Below are positions 10,540-21,905 of a stretch of 64,000 nt of DNA, piece by piece. The position numbers and the translations under genes were made by a program. Position 1 is the stretch's first letter, and each line of letters starts with the position of its first letter. The stretch is from the NCBI GenBank assembly GCA_963675135.1, contig OY776122.1, positions 20,772,881 through 20,836,880 of the forward strand, in the 5' to 3' direction. The stretch comes from Galeopsis tetrahit. Taxonomy: Eukaryota; Streptophyta; Magnoliopsida; Lamiales; Lamiaceae. The notes under the pieces were generated by a model. It worked only from the letters and a program-made list of their open reading frames with translations. It did no database searches and was not told the DNA's origin.

Positions 10540-13500
10540 ATGGCGGCGGCGGCTCCTACTCCCCCCACCATACCTATCAATGTTTTGGTTCATCTCTTGA
10601 CAATCAAGTTGTCATCCTCCAACTACCTCATCTGGCGTAATCAGGTGGTCCCGGTCCTGTCAAGTCATGATCTTATCTCTCACGTTCTTGGCACGACACC
10701 CGCTCTAGCGAAATCGATCACCACGTCTGGTGAATCGGCTCCAAACCCAGCCTACATCGCTTGGTTTGAGAAGGATCAGAAGATCCTTAGTCTTCTTCTT
10801 TCCTCCCTTTCTGAAGAAGCCATGGCCGAGGTCATCGGCTGTGACACCTCGCGCTCCGTCTGGGCCGCCCTCGAGGCTGCCTACAGTCACACCTCGGTCT
10901 CCCGTATTACTCAACTGCGAAATCAGCTCCTCTCCCTTCGTCGTGGATCCACTTCCGTCGACGACTTCAGCAAGAAGTTTCGTGCTCTCTGCGATCAACT
11001 CGCCTCCATTGGTAAGCCTGTTGATGATGACGACAAGTGTCATTGGTTTCTTACCGGTCTTGGACCCCAGTTCGCTGGCTTCTCTGACACTCGCATGGCT
11101 ATGTCGCCCATGCCTACTTTTCGGGATCTGATCCATCAAGCCTTAAACTATGACCAGTTTACTCGTTCGATGGACTCATCGTCCTCGCCCGTTCCAGCAT
11201 TCTCTGTTTCTTCTCGCTCGGGTAAACCTTCTCGCCCTGGCCCCAAATCTCGTAACTTCTCCCCTCGGAATTCTGGTGGCCAGGCGACCACTAGATCCTC
11301 GGCTGGTGGGTCGGCTTCTGCTCGCCGTCCTCCTACCTGCCAGATATGCCGACAACAAGGCCATTATGCCAACCGCTGCCCAGACCGCTATGCTCGCTCT
11401 GCCCCCTCAGCGGCAAACCTTGCCCATGCTCTTGACTCTCAGTGTCACATCTCGCAGCCTCCGGCCTCTGATTGGTTCCTTGATAGCGGTGCGTCAGCTC
11501 ACATGACTCCTCGCTCTGCTGATCTGGACAATCCTCACCCGTATTCTGGTAACGATAATGTTATTGTTGCTAATGGTTCTACTATTCCAATCACTCATGT
11601 TGGGTCGTGTTCGGTTAATAAGGATGTTCGTCTGTTAGATGTGCTCGTCGTACCACATCTTACTAAGAAACTGTTATCCATCAGTAAGCTTACTTCAGAT
11701 TTTCCTGTTGATGTTTTGTTTACTAATGACTCGTTTGTCATTCAAAATCGGGCGACCAAGCAACCCTTGGCGAGGGGTCGGCATAGTCGAGGACTCTATG
11801 CCCTAGAGCAGGGTACTCCAGCCTTGGTCGCTGCTTTACGGAGCTCGTCGTTGAAGGCTTCTTTTGAGTGTTGGCATCGTAGATTAGGTCATGTTCCTAT
11901 TTCTCTTATTAATTTGTTGAATAAATTGGGCTTGCTGTCCCTTACTTCTGTTTTGCCCAAACCGGGCTTATGTACTCCATGTCAGTTGGCTAAGAGTAAA
12001 CACTTATCTTTTGCAATAAATGAGAAGCGAGCATCTCGTGTTTTGGATTTAGTTCATTGTGATCTTTGGGGACCTGCCCCTGTTGCGTCGAATGATGGTT
12101 TTAAATACTATGTCATATTTGTGGATGATTTTTCCAGATTCACTTGGCTTTATCCTCTGCACACCAAGTCTGATTTCTACGATGTGTTTGTTCAGTTTCA
12201 CACCTTTGTTTGCAATCAGTTTTCCACTTCTCTTAAGGCATTCCAGAGTGATGGTGGCACTGAGTTTGTTAATGGTCGTGTTCGCGGATTTCTTGCCGAC
12301 CATGGCATCCACCATCGCATCTCATGTCCTTACACTCCTCAGCAGAATGGTCGCGCTGAACGCAAACATCGCCATGTCACTGAAACTGGGCTATCTCTAT
12401 TGTTTCAGGCGAGCGTGCCCGCCCACTTCTGGGTTGATGCCTTTTCCACGGCTGTCTACATTATCAACAGACTGCCCACGCCTGTTCTTGGGGACATGTC
12501 GCCCTTTCAAGTTTTATTCGGCTCTGCTCCGAACTTTGCCAACTTCAGGACCTTTGGCTGTCGGGTATTTCCATACCTTCGTGACTATGCTCTCCACAAG
12601 CTTGCTCCTCGCAGTGCTCCATGCATCTTTATGGGTTACAGTTCCTCTCATAAGGGGTTTCGGTGTTACGATCCGATCGCTTCCCGCTTCTACACTACTC
12701 GTCATGCTCAGTTTGATGAATCTGTGTTCCCGTTCTCGGCTTCTCCTGTTCCATCCTCGCCTGTTGACTCCCTTGAGATTAACTCATTCGTGGAACCATC
12801 GGCTGCTGCTCGCCATTCTCCTTGTGGTCTCTGCCCTGACCCACCAGACATGATCATGCCCCCTGCTTGCCCAGTAGCTCCGCAGCCTCCTACTCGCCCT
12901 GCAGTTCAGCAGCCCCCTGCTCGCCCAGCAGCTCCGCAGCCTCCTACTCGCCCAGCAGTACATCAGCCCCCTGCTCGCCCACTTCCTGCCTCGACTCACC
13001 CCATGGTTACTCGTGCCAGATCTGGGATATTCAAGCCTCGACACATTGCCGACATTACGACCACCGGTCTCCTGACCGCCCTCTCGGTCTCTAATGAGCC
13101 TAAGGTCTTCAAATCGGCACTTAAGCATCCACACTGGTTAGCTGCAATGCAATCTGAGCTCGATGCCCTGCATGTTAATCAAACTTGGGAGCTCGTTCCT
13201 CGTCCTTCCTCCACAAACATTGTTGGTTCGAAATGGGTCTTTCGCACCAAATTTCATGCGGATGGTTCTGTTGATCGCTACAAAGCTCGCCTGGTCGCCC
13301 AGGGTTTCTCGCAGGTTCCCGGCATTGACTTCTCGCACACCTTCAGTCCAGTTGTCAAGGCCGCTACTGTTCGCATCATACTGTGTCTGGCTGTTCGGCA
13401 TCAGTGGCACATGCACCAACTCGATGTAAACAATGCCTTTCTCCATGGAAAGTTGACGAACATTGTTTACATGGCTCAACCTCCTGGATTTGTTGATCCT

Positions 13501-14682
13501 CGCTTTCCCGACCATGTTTGTCGCCTCAAGAAGGCATTATATGGTCTTCGGCAAGCTCCTCTCGCCTGGTTTGTTCGCTTCAGTGACTTTCTGAAAACCT
13601 TGGGTTTTCTATGCAGCCGAGCAGATCCCTCGCTTTTCTACTTCAAACGTGGTACAGTCACCCTTTACCTCTTGCTTTATGTGGATGACATTATTGTTAC
13701 AGGGAGCGACCAGCATGCTATTCAGCGATTTATTCGCCGTGTCAACAAGGAATTTGCGATCAAGGATCTTGGTCGCCTTAGCTACTTCCTTGGCCTTGAG
13801 TTCACCCACTCGTCAACTGGTCTCTTTCTCAGCCAAGCAAAGTATGCTCGCGATGTCCTCTCTCGAGCGGAGTTGCTCGACTCAAAGCCTGTATCCACTC
13901 CCCTCGTAGCTGGGGAATCTTTGGTGAGCTCTGGGGAATCTTTTGCCGACCACACTCTATATCGCTCGCTCGTCGGTGCGCTACAGTATCTAACGATCAC
14001 TCGTCCTGATCTTTCATATGCTGTGAATCATGTTAGTCAGTTTCTACACTCGCCGACCACCGACCACTTCCTCGCGGTCAAAAGGATCCTCAGATATGTT
14101 AAGGGCACTATCAATTATGGGCTCTCCTTTAGCCGGATTGGTGACTACTCGCTCGTTGGTTATTCGGATGCGGATTGGGCGCGTTGCACTGAAACTCGTC
14201 GCTCCACTTATGGTTACTCGATTTTCTTAGGTGGAAACTTAATCTCTTGGAGTGCGAAGAAACAACCCACTGTTGCTCGCTCGAGCTGTGAATCCGAGTA
14301 TAGGGCACTCGCGAACACAGCCCAAGAAATGATTTGGGTTACTCAACTTCTTCGGGAGCTTGGTCAACTTCCTTCCTCGACTCCAACCCTGCTTTGTGAT
14401 AAAAAGAGTGCCTTGTTTTGGAGTCAAAACCCTGTTGCTCATAAACGAGCAAAACACATCGACATTGACTGCCATTTTGTTCGCGAATTGGTCTCATCTG
14501 GTCGCCTCATCACCAAGTTCTTCCCATCTACTCTTCAGCTCGCCGATGTCTTCACCAAGAGTCTTCCTCGCCCCAGTTTCGAGTTATTACGTTCCAAGCT
14601 CTGTGTTCGATTGCATCCACAGCATTGCTTGACGGGGGTAATAGGGAATAATAATATAGAAATAATATATAATAGGAAATAA
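10540..14682 (+). CDS. Ty1/copia Gag-Pol polyprotein (copy 1)
   Basis: A single 1380-codon frame carrying every copia function in order: gag domain (about 20-210), CCHC knuckle C267-C270-H275-C280, aspartic protease DSG at 315, integrase zinc-binding residues H446, H451, C478, C481, integrase catalytic triad D508, D571, E607, a proline-rich linker with two 18-residue repeats (about 778-815), reverse transcriptase with YVDD at 1047-1050, and RNase H with YSDADW near 1208-1213. It starts at the first ATG after the primer site. The last 14 codons and the stop lie inside the 3' LTR. Lineage looks Ale/Retrofit-like (inferred). Compared with copy 2 it has 7 residue changes; one replaces N with K at 1288 in the RNase H CDNKSA motif, which may impair activity. 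Confidence 0.97.
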   Translation: MAAAAPTPPTIPINVLVHLLTIKLSSSNYLIWRNQVVPVLSSHDLISHVLGTTPALAKSITTSGESAPNPAYIAWFEKDQKILSLLLSSLSEEAMAEVIGCDTSRSVWAALEAAYSHTSVSRITQLRNQLLSLRRGSTSVDDFSKKFRALCDQLASIGKPVDDDDKCHWFLTGLGPQFAGFSDTRMAMSPMPTFRDLIHQALNYDQFTRSMDSSSSPVPAFSVSSRSGKPSRPGPKSRNFSPRNSGGQATTRSSAGGSASARRPPTCQICRQQGHYANRCPDRYARSAPSAANLAHALDSQCHISQPPASDWFLDSGASAHMTPRSADLDNPHPYSGNDNVIVANGSTIPITHVGSCSVNKDVRLLDVLVVPHLTKKLLSISKLTSDFPVDVLFTNDSFVIQNRATKQPLARGRHSRGLYALEQGTPALVAALRSSSLKASFECWHRRLGHVPISLINLLNKLGLLSLTSVLPKPGLCTPCQLAKSKHLSFAINEKRASRVLDLVHCDLWGPAPVASNDGFKYYVIFVDDFSRFTWLYPLHTKSDFYDVFVQFHTFVCNQFSTSLKAFQSDGGTEFVNGRVRGFLADHGIHHRISCPYTPQQNGRAERKHRHVTETGLSLLFQASVPAHFWVDAFSTAVYIINRLPTPVLGDMSPFQVLFGSAPNFANFRTFGCRVFPYLRDYALHKLAPRSAPCIFMGYSSSHKGFRCYDPIASRFYTTRHAQFDESVFPFSASPVPSSPVDSLEINSFVEPSAAARHSPCGLCPDPPDMIMPPACPVAPQPPTRPAVQQPPARPAAPQPPTRPAVHQPPARPLPASTHPMVTRARSGIFKPRHIADITTTGLLTALSVSNEPKVFKSALKHPHWLAAMQSELDALHVNQTWELVPRPSSTNIVGSKWVFRTKFHADGSVDRYKARLVAQGFSQVPGIDFSHTFSPVVKAATVRIILCLAVRHQWHMHQLDVNNAFLHGKLTNIVYMAQPPGFVDPRFPDHVCRLKKALYGLRQAPLAWFVRFSDFLKTLGFLCSRADPSLFYFKRGTVTLYLLLYVDDIIVTGSDQHAIQRFIRRVNKEFAIKDLGRLSYFLGLEFTHSSTGLFLSQAKYARDVLSRAELLDSKPVSTPLVAGESLVSSGESFADHTLYRSLVGALQYLTITRPDLSYAVNHVSQFLHSPTTDHFLAVKRILRYVKGTINYGLSFSRIGDYSLVGYSDADWARCTETRRSTYGYSIFLGGNLISWSAKKQPTVARSSCESEYRALANTAQEMIWVTQLLRELGQLPSSTPTLLCDKKSALFWSQNPVAHKRAKHIDIDCHFVRELVSSGRLITKFFPSTLQLADVFTKSLPRPSFELLRSKLCVRLHPQHCLTGVIGNNNIEIIYNRK

Positions 14683-14845
14683 TAATATAGGAATAATATA
14701 TTTTAATTTGGTCCATATCTTTGTATATATGGTTGTTATATTTACCTTAATTATATTTACCTTAATTATCTCTTTGTAAATACTCTTATAAATAGTGAAT
14801 CATTCATATCACCTCATTAACGGTGATCACATACCTATTCTCACA
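14639..14845 (+). repeat. 3' LTR of copia (copy 1)
   Basis: 207 bp, equal in length to the 5' LTR and two substitutions from it. Preceded by the polypurine tract GACGGGGG and followed by the target copy ATATA. Confidence 0.93.
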
Positions 14846-15632
14846 ATATATATTTTTATTTTTATTAAACCGTAATAATTTATAGTCTTAGATAATGAAA
14901 AGTAAAATTAAAATTAATAATTAAATATTCATTTGTTTTAATTAGTCTATTGACTAATAAACTAAGAAATAGCTAATAAAGAATTTTTGTTAGAGTTTGT
15001 TGCTAAATCTTGTGTATTAATGGTTTAATTTTCAATATAAAAAATCTAGAATCAGGGGATGTAATTTATTAAATTATGCAAAATAATCATTGAATTTAAC
15101 TCTACCCTATATAACTCTACCAAGCAGCTATAAATAATTAACCATTTAGATGAAATAGTCAATATGACATTAATCTAATTAAAAAATCTTATAATTTGTG
15201 AAGGTAATCGATAAACATTATAAAATTGCGTGTATTTATTTTTCTTAAACTATAATAATATATGTGCTTAGATAATATGAAGTAAAAAAATGTTTAAATG
15301 TCAATAATCATGGATTTCACCGGAATTAAGTTATGGTTGAATTAAATATTTGCAATGGAGAGATTATATTGTATACAATTAATCACTAATTAAAATTTAA
15401 GTCAACCACAACATTAAAATAAATATATTTAAATATATATAGAAATTAATAAATATTTTATTTTAAAAACATATTTGTATGCTTATAATATATTTGCAAT
15501 GGATAGATTCTAGATTGTAACAACTTGTAAAGAATTGGAGAATTAATTATTTTATATTAATTCTTTACAGTGGGTACTCAACCCATAATGTTACAAACTA
15601 TTATATACATGATAATTTTACTCGTTCATACA

Positions 15633-16355
15633 TGTTGCGTCAAAAAATAACGTCTAAGGATACCGAATATTCCCGTGTGGACAATGAGAATTACGGGCTT
15701 AGATCATCACTTCTTCGCAAGCTTTCTCACGAACATTCCTCCTTCAAGCTCCTTAAAGACCTGCAAAAACACGCCGGAGGGGATTCCGGCGTGGAATCTC
15801 CGACGCTCAAGTCAGAATCCTTCTCAGGAGAATCAAAGGGGATTTTTCTGTGTTTCTCAGTACATATCTCGTACCTTTCTTATCAAAAATGTTAATAGTA
15901 CATATTCTTAGTAAAAAATGTGAATGATAATGTAAAAGTACCCTATTTATATATCTGGTCCTCTCTCTCCGGAGAGAGGAATACTTTTTCTCCCTATAGT
16001 TGCTCGCACTTCCCTGTAAATTCGGCCCAAATCCCTGAAGACCTGGTCCGGCCATATCCCTAAAGACTTGGCCCTTCAATATACTGGCCCTATCTTCACG
16101 GGTTGACTTCTTCTCTTGACTTAGTTAGGAGAAAATTGTCCATAAGACCCACTTCCTTTGGGCCAGGTCACTCGACCCAAAAGCTATTATTAACTCTCGG
16201 ATATGGGCTAAAAGCCCAATTATTCTTATTTCCCTCTTTAGGACTGGGAGTGTATTAATCCAACCTCCAAGCTTCTTGATCTAATTGAACTTATTATAAT
16301 TTATCTCGTCTCCACGTGTCGACATCTCCAAGAGCGACATATTTTGTCCGCATCA
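15633..16355. mobile_element. Solo LTR (copy 1)
   Basis: A 723-bp sequence that starts TGTTGCGTCAAAA and ends TTTTGTCCGCATCA, which are imperfect inverted repeats, with the 5-bp target duplication ATACA at 15628-15632 and 16356-16360. No internal retroelement sequence is present, so it is a solo LTR left by LTR-LTR recombination. It holds a perfect 8-bp stem ACGCCGGA/TCCGGCGT near 15771-15792, a 16-bp palindrome at 15963-15978 and a TATA-like TATTTATATAT near 15945. The LTR superfamily (copia or gypsy) cannot be settled. The 87-codon frame inside it is not a gene. Confidence 0.88.
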
Positions 16356-18301
16356 ATACATATATGTGGATCACAACACCAATTTGAGATAGATGAATTT
16401 GAAATGATCAGATTATTCCCTCCCAACCAGGCCCATAGATTGATATTTATGCTCCCCATCTACTTTTTTGCATCCGACCTTTCCCCTGAAAAATATCTAG
16501 AGTTTGATTATAACACATTTATTTCATTTTCCTAAATCAGCACTTAAAATAAACTGAAAAATATGTGCAGTTAATGGAACGTTACTCTCTCCTGTTCTTT
16601 TTAATGGACGTTTTACAAATTAATGTGCACACTTATTAAAAAATAAGCTGTCTTCCTAATATGCCGCCCTAATTAAATAATTAATTTCATTAATTATTCT
16701 TATTCATGGAACATTTTATTCCACTTTCATGTGAATATTTAATGCACATATCAATTAGAATTGCTAATAAAATAGTTATACTAATTAAAATGACGTTTTA
16801 GCATGCATGAATGTCTTGGACTTTTAGAAATACGCAACATCAACTAATATGTAAGTTAATGAAGAGAAACGGTAAAATGGGGATAAATTTATATATTAAC
16901 TCAAAACGTCACTTAAAATTAATAATTTAAGAAGTTGCAAAACGTGATTGGAGGGAGTAATAAATTTCCTTAATAATTTCCTTAATTAAGGAAAGTTATT
17001 CAATTTTTGTTAGTTGACTAAAATATATATCTAATGAACTAAAACTTTTTTTTTTTATTAATTATGTATACATATATTATTGTCTATAATATAAATAAAT
17101 ACAAATAATGATTATATTTAAGATTTCTTAATATAATCTTATATCAAAGTATATACTTTTCTATATATTAAATAATTTTAGAATTTGTTTTAAGGAATTT
17201 TGAAATTTAAAGAATTTTATAATTTAAGTAATTTTATAGTAAAATATATTCTTGGAGAGTTTTAATTAATATAGAAATCATGCAATTGAGTAAAATGTAT
17301 ATTATTTTAAGGATTTTTTTAATTTAAGAAACTTGTGAAATTAAGAAATCAACAATTAAAAATAATTAAAATTCTGCGAGTTTCATGGAACGCTAGGAAA
17401 GATTGCTTAATTTAAGGAATATTATTCAATTTTTGTAGACATAAACTAATAATTAGACCTTTTATTAATGAACTCTATAGACATATATTATTGTTCATAA
17501 TATAAATAAATTTAAATTATATTTAATATATATTATTGGTTTCGAACATAAATTTTACATTATCTAAATATAGTAGTACATCTGGAATATTGTGTACATT
17601 CGTTGTTTGTATTAGAGATCTACAAAACAAAAGGACTCTGCAAAGTAGATTTCTGGTTGTGCCTCAATATTTGTTCAAGAACTTTTAAATTAAAGCTTTT
17701 AAATCTGATGAAATCAACTAAAACTATGAAAAATAGTTGACGAAACGCGAACATAACATATCTGAGTTTATGTCTTGTTAAGATTGTAAATTTACAATTA
17801 TACAAAATAGAATATCGTGTAAATATGCAATGATGCAAAACTGTAATATTGATTTAGAATCCTGTGTATATAGTGTTAAATTGAATATCTGAATAAAAAA
17901 AAAATTGAATATTTCATTACATATGATCGATCGTATACAAATGAGCAGGAATTACATTTTGATTTACATACTTTCACGTGATTCACAAACACGTGAATGT
18001 TCCATTACAGATCTACAACTTAAAAAAAAAAAATAAGCTTGGAGAATATTACATACTTTCGAAATGAAAACAGGCTTGACCGCTTGAGAAAATTTGAGAA
18101 GAAATGTAATGAATTTAGAAAAATGAAAGAGAAGAAGATATTATATAGGAGATTTGATTACGATCTAACGGTTAAGATTAAAGCAGAAAAATGAAATGAA
18201 TGAGAAAGGAGATTTTTTTAAATGAAAGGATTTGAAGGAGAGAGATTGAAATAGAGGTGGTGAGGTTGTGACACATGTGAGTTTGCAAATATATAAGATT
18301 A

Positions 18302-18421
18302 AGGGTGTGTTTTCAAACTCTACAAACTGCTTCCAGAATCACTTTTTTTAAAGCTGCCCTCTAACAGCTTTTACTTTTGAGAAGTGCTTTTAAGCTGTTT
18401 GTAGAGTTTGAAAACACCCCC
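18302..18421. mobile_element. hAT-like MITE, 120 bp (copy 1)
   Basis: Terminal inverted repeats of about 26 bp (AGGGTGTGTTTTCAAACTC... and ...GAGTTTGAAAACACCCCC) and an 8-bp target duplication TAAGATTA (18294-18301, 18422-18429). Eight-bp targets and G-rich termini fit the hAT superfamily. It lies across the 5' terminus of Helitron H2, so the target copy includes the last bases of H2. Confidence 0.85.
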
Positions 18422-19186
18422 TAAGATTATTGTTTGTTGGAGTAATTTTAGGGGGAAAAAAAATCAAATCTTTGTTGGAGATGTAATTTTAGGAATAAGA
18501 TTAAAATTAAATTTATTTATATATTATTAAGATAGATTAATTAGACCAAAAAATCAAATCTGGTTGGAGTAATTTTAGGAATAAGATTAAAATTAAATTT
18601 ATTTAGATAATATTAAGATAGATTAAATTTAATTTAAGTTAGATTTATAAAAATTAAAGCCAAAATACGTGTAATTATGCACATAATATTGTTGGAGTAA
18701 TTTTAGGAAAACAATTGTTGGATAATTTTAGGAAAAAAAAATCAAATTTTATTGTGAAATAATTTTAGAAAAATATGAAGATAGATAAGATTAAATTTAT
18801 TAATTTTATAGACGAATTGTTGGATTTATAAAATATTATTGTAGACAATCAAATTGAGAATGAATTGGACTGGATTTATAAAATTAAAATTAAATTTGTA
18901 TAAGATTAAATATGATTATTTTATTTAAATTGAATTTATAAAAATAAAAAGATCGAAAGATTAAATTTATGACAATTAAGATGGATTTGTTGGATTTAAA
19001 AAAATAAAAAAATTGAAATATTAAATTTTTGGATTTATAAAATTTGATACATCAAGAAAAACGAATTATTGAATTATGAAAATTAAGATGGATTTGTTGG
19101 ATTTAAAAAAGTAAAAAGACGAATTATTGGATTGAAATATTAAAATTTTGAATTTATAAAATTTGATACATAAGAAAGACTAATAT

Positions 19187-20337
19187 GGATTTCTATTGAG
19201 AAGATGAGAGACAATCATAAATTAAAAAAATCTTCAAATGTAGAAGAAATATACATAAATTACAAAATCTTCAAAATTTCTAACTGTGAACCATGATATC
19301 ATTGAGTAGATGAATTGTTGGATTTCTATTGAGTAGACAATCTTCAATAAATTGATTATAATCAATGGATGACATAAATTACAAAAATCTTCAATCTTCA
19401 AAATTTATTTACAATCTTCAAAGTCACTAACATGATATCATTGGGTAGATGAATTGTTGGATTTCTATTGAGTAGATAATCTTCAAAATCCAAAATCTTC
19501 AATAAATTGATTATATAATCAATGGATGACATAAAAAGTAAAATTGAGAATGAATGAGAAATTAGGGATTTTGAGAAGAGATGAAGGATTTATATAGAAA
19601 ATAAGATTAAGAATTTAAGGTCAAGATTAAGTTTTAAAATGGATGAATGAGATTAAAAGAAAAGTGTAGAATGAATGAGAATTTAGGGATTTTGAAATAG
19701 AGTGATTTTAGAAGAGAGAGATTTAGATAGACCAATAGAAGAAACACGAATTGTTGGATTTCTATTGAGAAGATGAGATACAATCATAAATTAAAAAAAT
19801 CTTCAAATGTAAAAATAAATATACATAAATTACAAAATCTTCAACCTTCAAAGTCACAATCTTTAAACCATGATATCATTGAGTAGATGAAATGTTGGAT
19901 TTCTATTGAGTAGACAATCTTCATTAAATTGATTATAATCAATGGACAACATAAATTACAAAAATCTTCAATCTTCAAAATTTCTAAAAATCTTCAATCT
20001 ACAAAGTTTCTTTACAATCTTCAAAGTCACAAATATGATATCATTGGGTAGATGAATGGTTAGATTTCTATTGAGTAGACAATCTTCAAAATCCAAAATC
20101 TTCAATAAATTGATTATATCAATGGATGACATAAAAAGTAAAATTGAGAATGAATGAGAAATTAGGAATTTTGAGAAGAGATGAGGGATTTATATAGAAA
20201 ATAAGATTAAGAATGTAAGGTCAAGATTAAGTTTTAAAATGGATGGATGAGATTAAAAGAAAAGTGTAGAATGAATGAGAATTTAGAGATTTTGAAATAA
20301 AGTGATTTTAGAAGAGAGAGATTGAGATAGACCAATG
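19187..20337. repeat. 570-600 bp tandem duplication in H3 (copy 1)
   Basis: Two successive units beginning GGATTTCTATTGAG (19187, 19756) and ending near GAGATAGACCAAT (about 19734, 20336), similar by eye with small indels. Both are rich in AATCTTCAA. No coding features. Confidence 0.8.
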
Positions 20338-20784
20338 AATTAGCGCCACGTGCTGTAAAAAAATGTTTGCAAATATATATTATAAAGATTTACGTACATA
20401 TACATATAATTATATATATATATATACTAAAAATATAATATCTACAATTATATATATAATCATATATATTTCATGATTTATTTTTATTCAACATATGTTA
20501 TATTCACTAATCAAAACTATTCGATTAGAATGATCAATTGTGTTATCAGAAAATTATTTAAAAAATAATAAAAAAGTAAGAAAATTTTATGAATATTTGA
20601 TGAATTTATTATCGTTCTTATTTATTCAATTTGAGATTTAAATATTTAAATTTTAGAAGATTATCTTAAAAACCTTTTCATTTGTTAAGGGATTTTTATA
20701 AGAATACTTTTTAAAATCAATAAGAGGCACTTCTAGTCTTTGTTTAAGTTTAGAAATTTGTTTATCCCTCTTTATTAAAATACT

Positions 20785-21719
20785 TTATAGTTTAGAGATA
20801 GTTTTGGATAAGTTTTGAATGTGTACATCAATTCTAGATAAACTTGCTTTACTTGATGAACCTGAAACACAACTTGTGAAACAATTAAATTCTAGAGTAT
20901 TATTACTCAGTGATTCTTCAAATGATGGCTCATTTGATCTCACATCGTAATAATCATCCAGATCATCTTCAAAAGTATCATCATATTTTATCCTTGCAGA
21001 GAAGGCTTTTTCAATATCTTTTTCAAGATCATGTTCAACATCAAACTCACCACTTAAGGTAGCATTGAAATTCAACTTTTTTTAGTATGGTGTTGGCACA
21101 TTCATTAGCATAATGACCATATCCAAAACATGCATCACATTTAACATTCTTCCTATATTCTTGATCAGATCTAAACGTGTTACCTATTTTCAATTGTCTA
21201 GAATGATTAAAAGTATTCTTCCTAACAAACAATTGTTGAAATATTATCCTTAAACTCATTGTTCTTGTTTCTTAAGAAGGTTTTGAACTGCTTGGTAATG
21301 AAGGCAATGTAATCAGGATTGTTGAAATATTCCTCAATATCATCTTCATCAGATTCTATTTCTGTAACATAAGGAGATTTTTCAGAACCTGATGATGCCG
21401 ATGATGAGGCATCACCTTTGAAAACAAGGACTTTGTTTTCATTATTAGTCTTTTCAAAAGTGTTCATTTCATAAGTTTTTAAAATACCAATCAACTCATT
21501 TTGACTAAAAACATCAGTATCATTAGCTTCTTCTATAACACATATTTTAGGCTCAAAACGTTTAAGAACAGGTCTAAGAATTTTATGTACTAACCTTGTA
21601 TTGGATATTGGATCTCCAAGAGAATGAGCTTCATTTGAAATCTCTGTCAGCCTTTCAGTGTAAGATGAAATGGTTTCATCTTCTTTCATCCTCAAATTTT
21701 CAAACTTAGTTCCAAGCAT
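20785..21719 (-). pseudogene. Sirevirus-type gag remnant (copy 1)
   Basis: Three minus-strand frame pieces (21719-21222, 21259-21047, 21075-20785) together look like a decayed retrotransposon Gag. The first has the KFENLRMKEDETI and LPKRF-like gag domain region. The second keeps a zinc knuckle CDACFGYGHYANEC with CCHC spacing. The third is an acidic tail. The frames overlap and are offset from one another, so at least two frameshifts have occurred, and the N terminus is missing. It differs from the gags at 1-1787 and 23553-26024, so it is a separate family. No LTRs were found. The same remnant is in copy 2. Confidence 0.75.
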
Positions 21720-21905
21720 ATTGATTCGAGTGGAATTTACACATTTTTAATGCACATTTGAAGCTCATTTTGTTGATGATTTCATTATTTTATTGATCAA
21801 TTACGGATGTTTTGGTCAAATTGAGAGAAAGGTAGTATTTTTTTTTTTTTAGGAAAAATGACAATTTTGAAAGGAAAAAAATACTTACCTAATTTTTAGT
21901 GAAGT

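Larger units (their letters stand above)
10258..14845 (+). mobile_element. Complete Ty1/copia retrotransposon (copy 1)
   Basis: 4588-bp element with two 207-bp LTRs, 5-bp target duplication ATATA (10253-10257, 14846-14850), a primer site TGGTATCAG (10465-10473), one long polyprotein gene and a purine tract GACGGGGG directly before the 3' LTR. The LTRs start TA and end CA, instead of TG...CA. The LTRs differ at two sites: T10332/C14713, which is shared with copy 2, and C10425/A14806, which is private to this copy. Confidence 0.96.
8270..18298 (-). mobile_element. Helitron H2 (copy 1)
   Basis: On the minus strand the element starts TCTTATATATTTGCAAAC at 18298, preceded by A, and ends with a perfect hairpin CCCGCGT-TTT-ACGCGGG (8281-8297) followed by CTAG (8273-8270) and T. 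Joining the flanks gives ATAAAATA|TTATTGTTT, which matches uninterrupted copies of the same host repeat at about 7510 and 7825. This is strong evidence for both boundaries. It contains a copia element, a solo LTR and a long inverted repeat; about 4.7 kb remains after removing the two retroelements. No Rep/helicase frame is seen. The rest (14851-15627, 16361-18298) is gene-free AT-rich DNA. Confidence 0.75.
7307..20388 (-). mobile_element. Helitron H3 (copy 1), split by H2
   Basis: The minus-strand 5' end begins TCTTTATAATATATATTTGC at 20388 with A upstream, followed by a CACGTG-rich stretch. The 3' end near 7307-7320 (CTAC, degenerate hairpin GACCCGCG) is homologous to the better-preserved H2 end. 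The bodies 7307-8269 and 18430-20388 share the repeated motif TTGTTGGAGTAATTTTAGGA. Removing H2 and the hAT-like MITE leaves about 2.9 kb. No Rep/helicase is present, so it is non-autonomous. The 3' terminal CTAC departs from CTRR, probably by mutation. Confidence 0.6.

Noticed and set aside
10705..14632. Many ORFs of 60-264 codons on other frames of the copia gene (and 50201-54128)
   Set aside because: Shadows of the GC-richer polyprotein frame; none has independent domains.
15632..15911. ORFs of 78-90 codons near 15.7 kb and 55.2 kb
   Set aside because: They sit inside a solo LTR with clear target duplications; no domain is visible.
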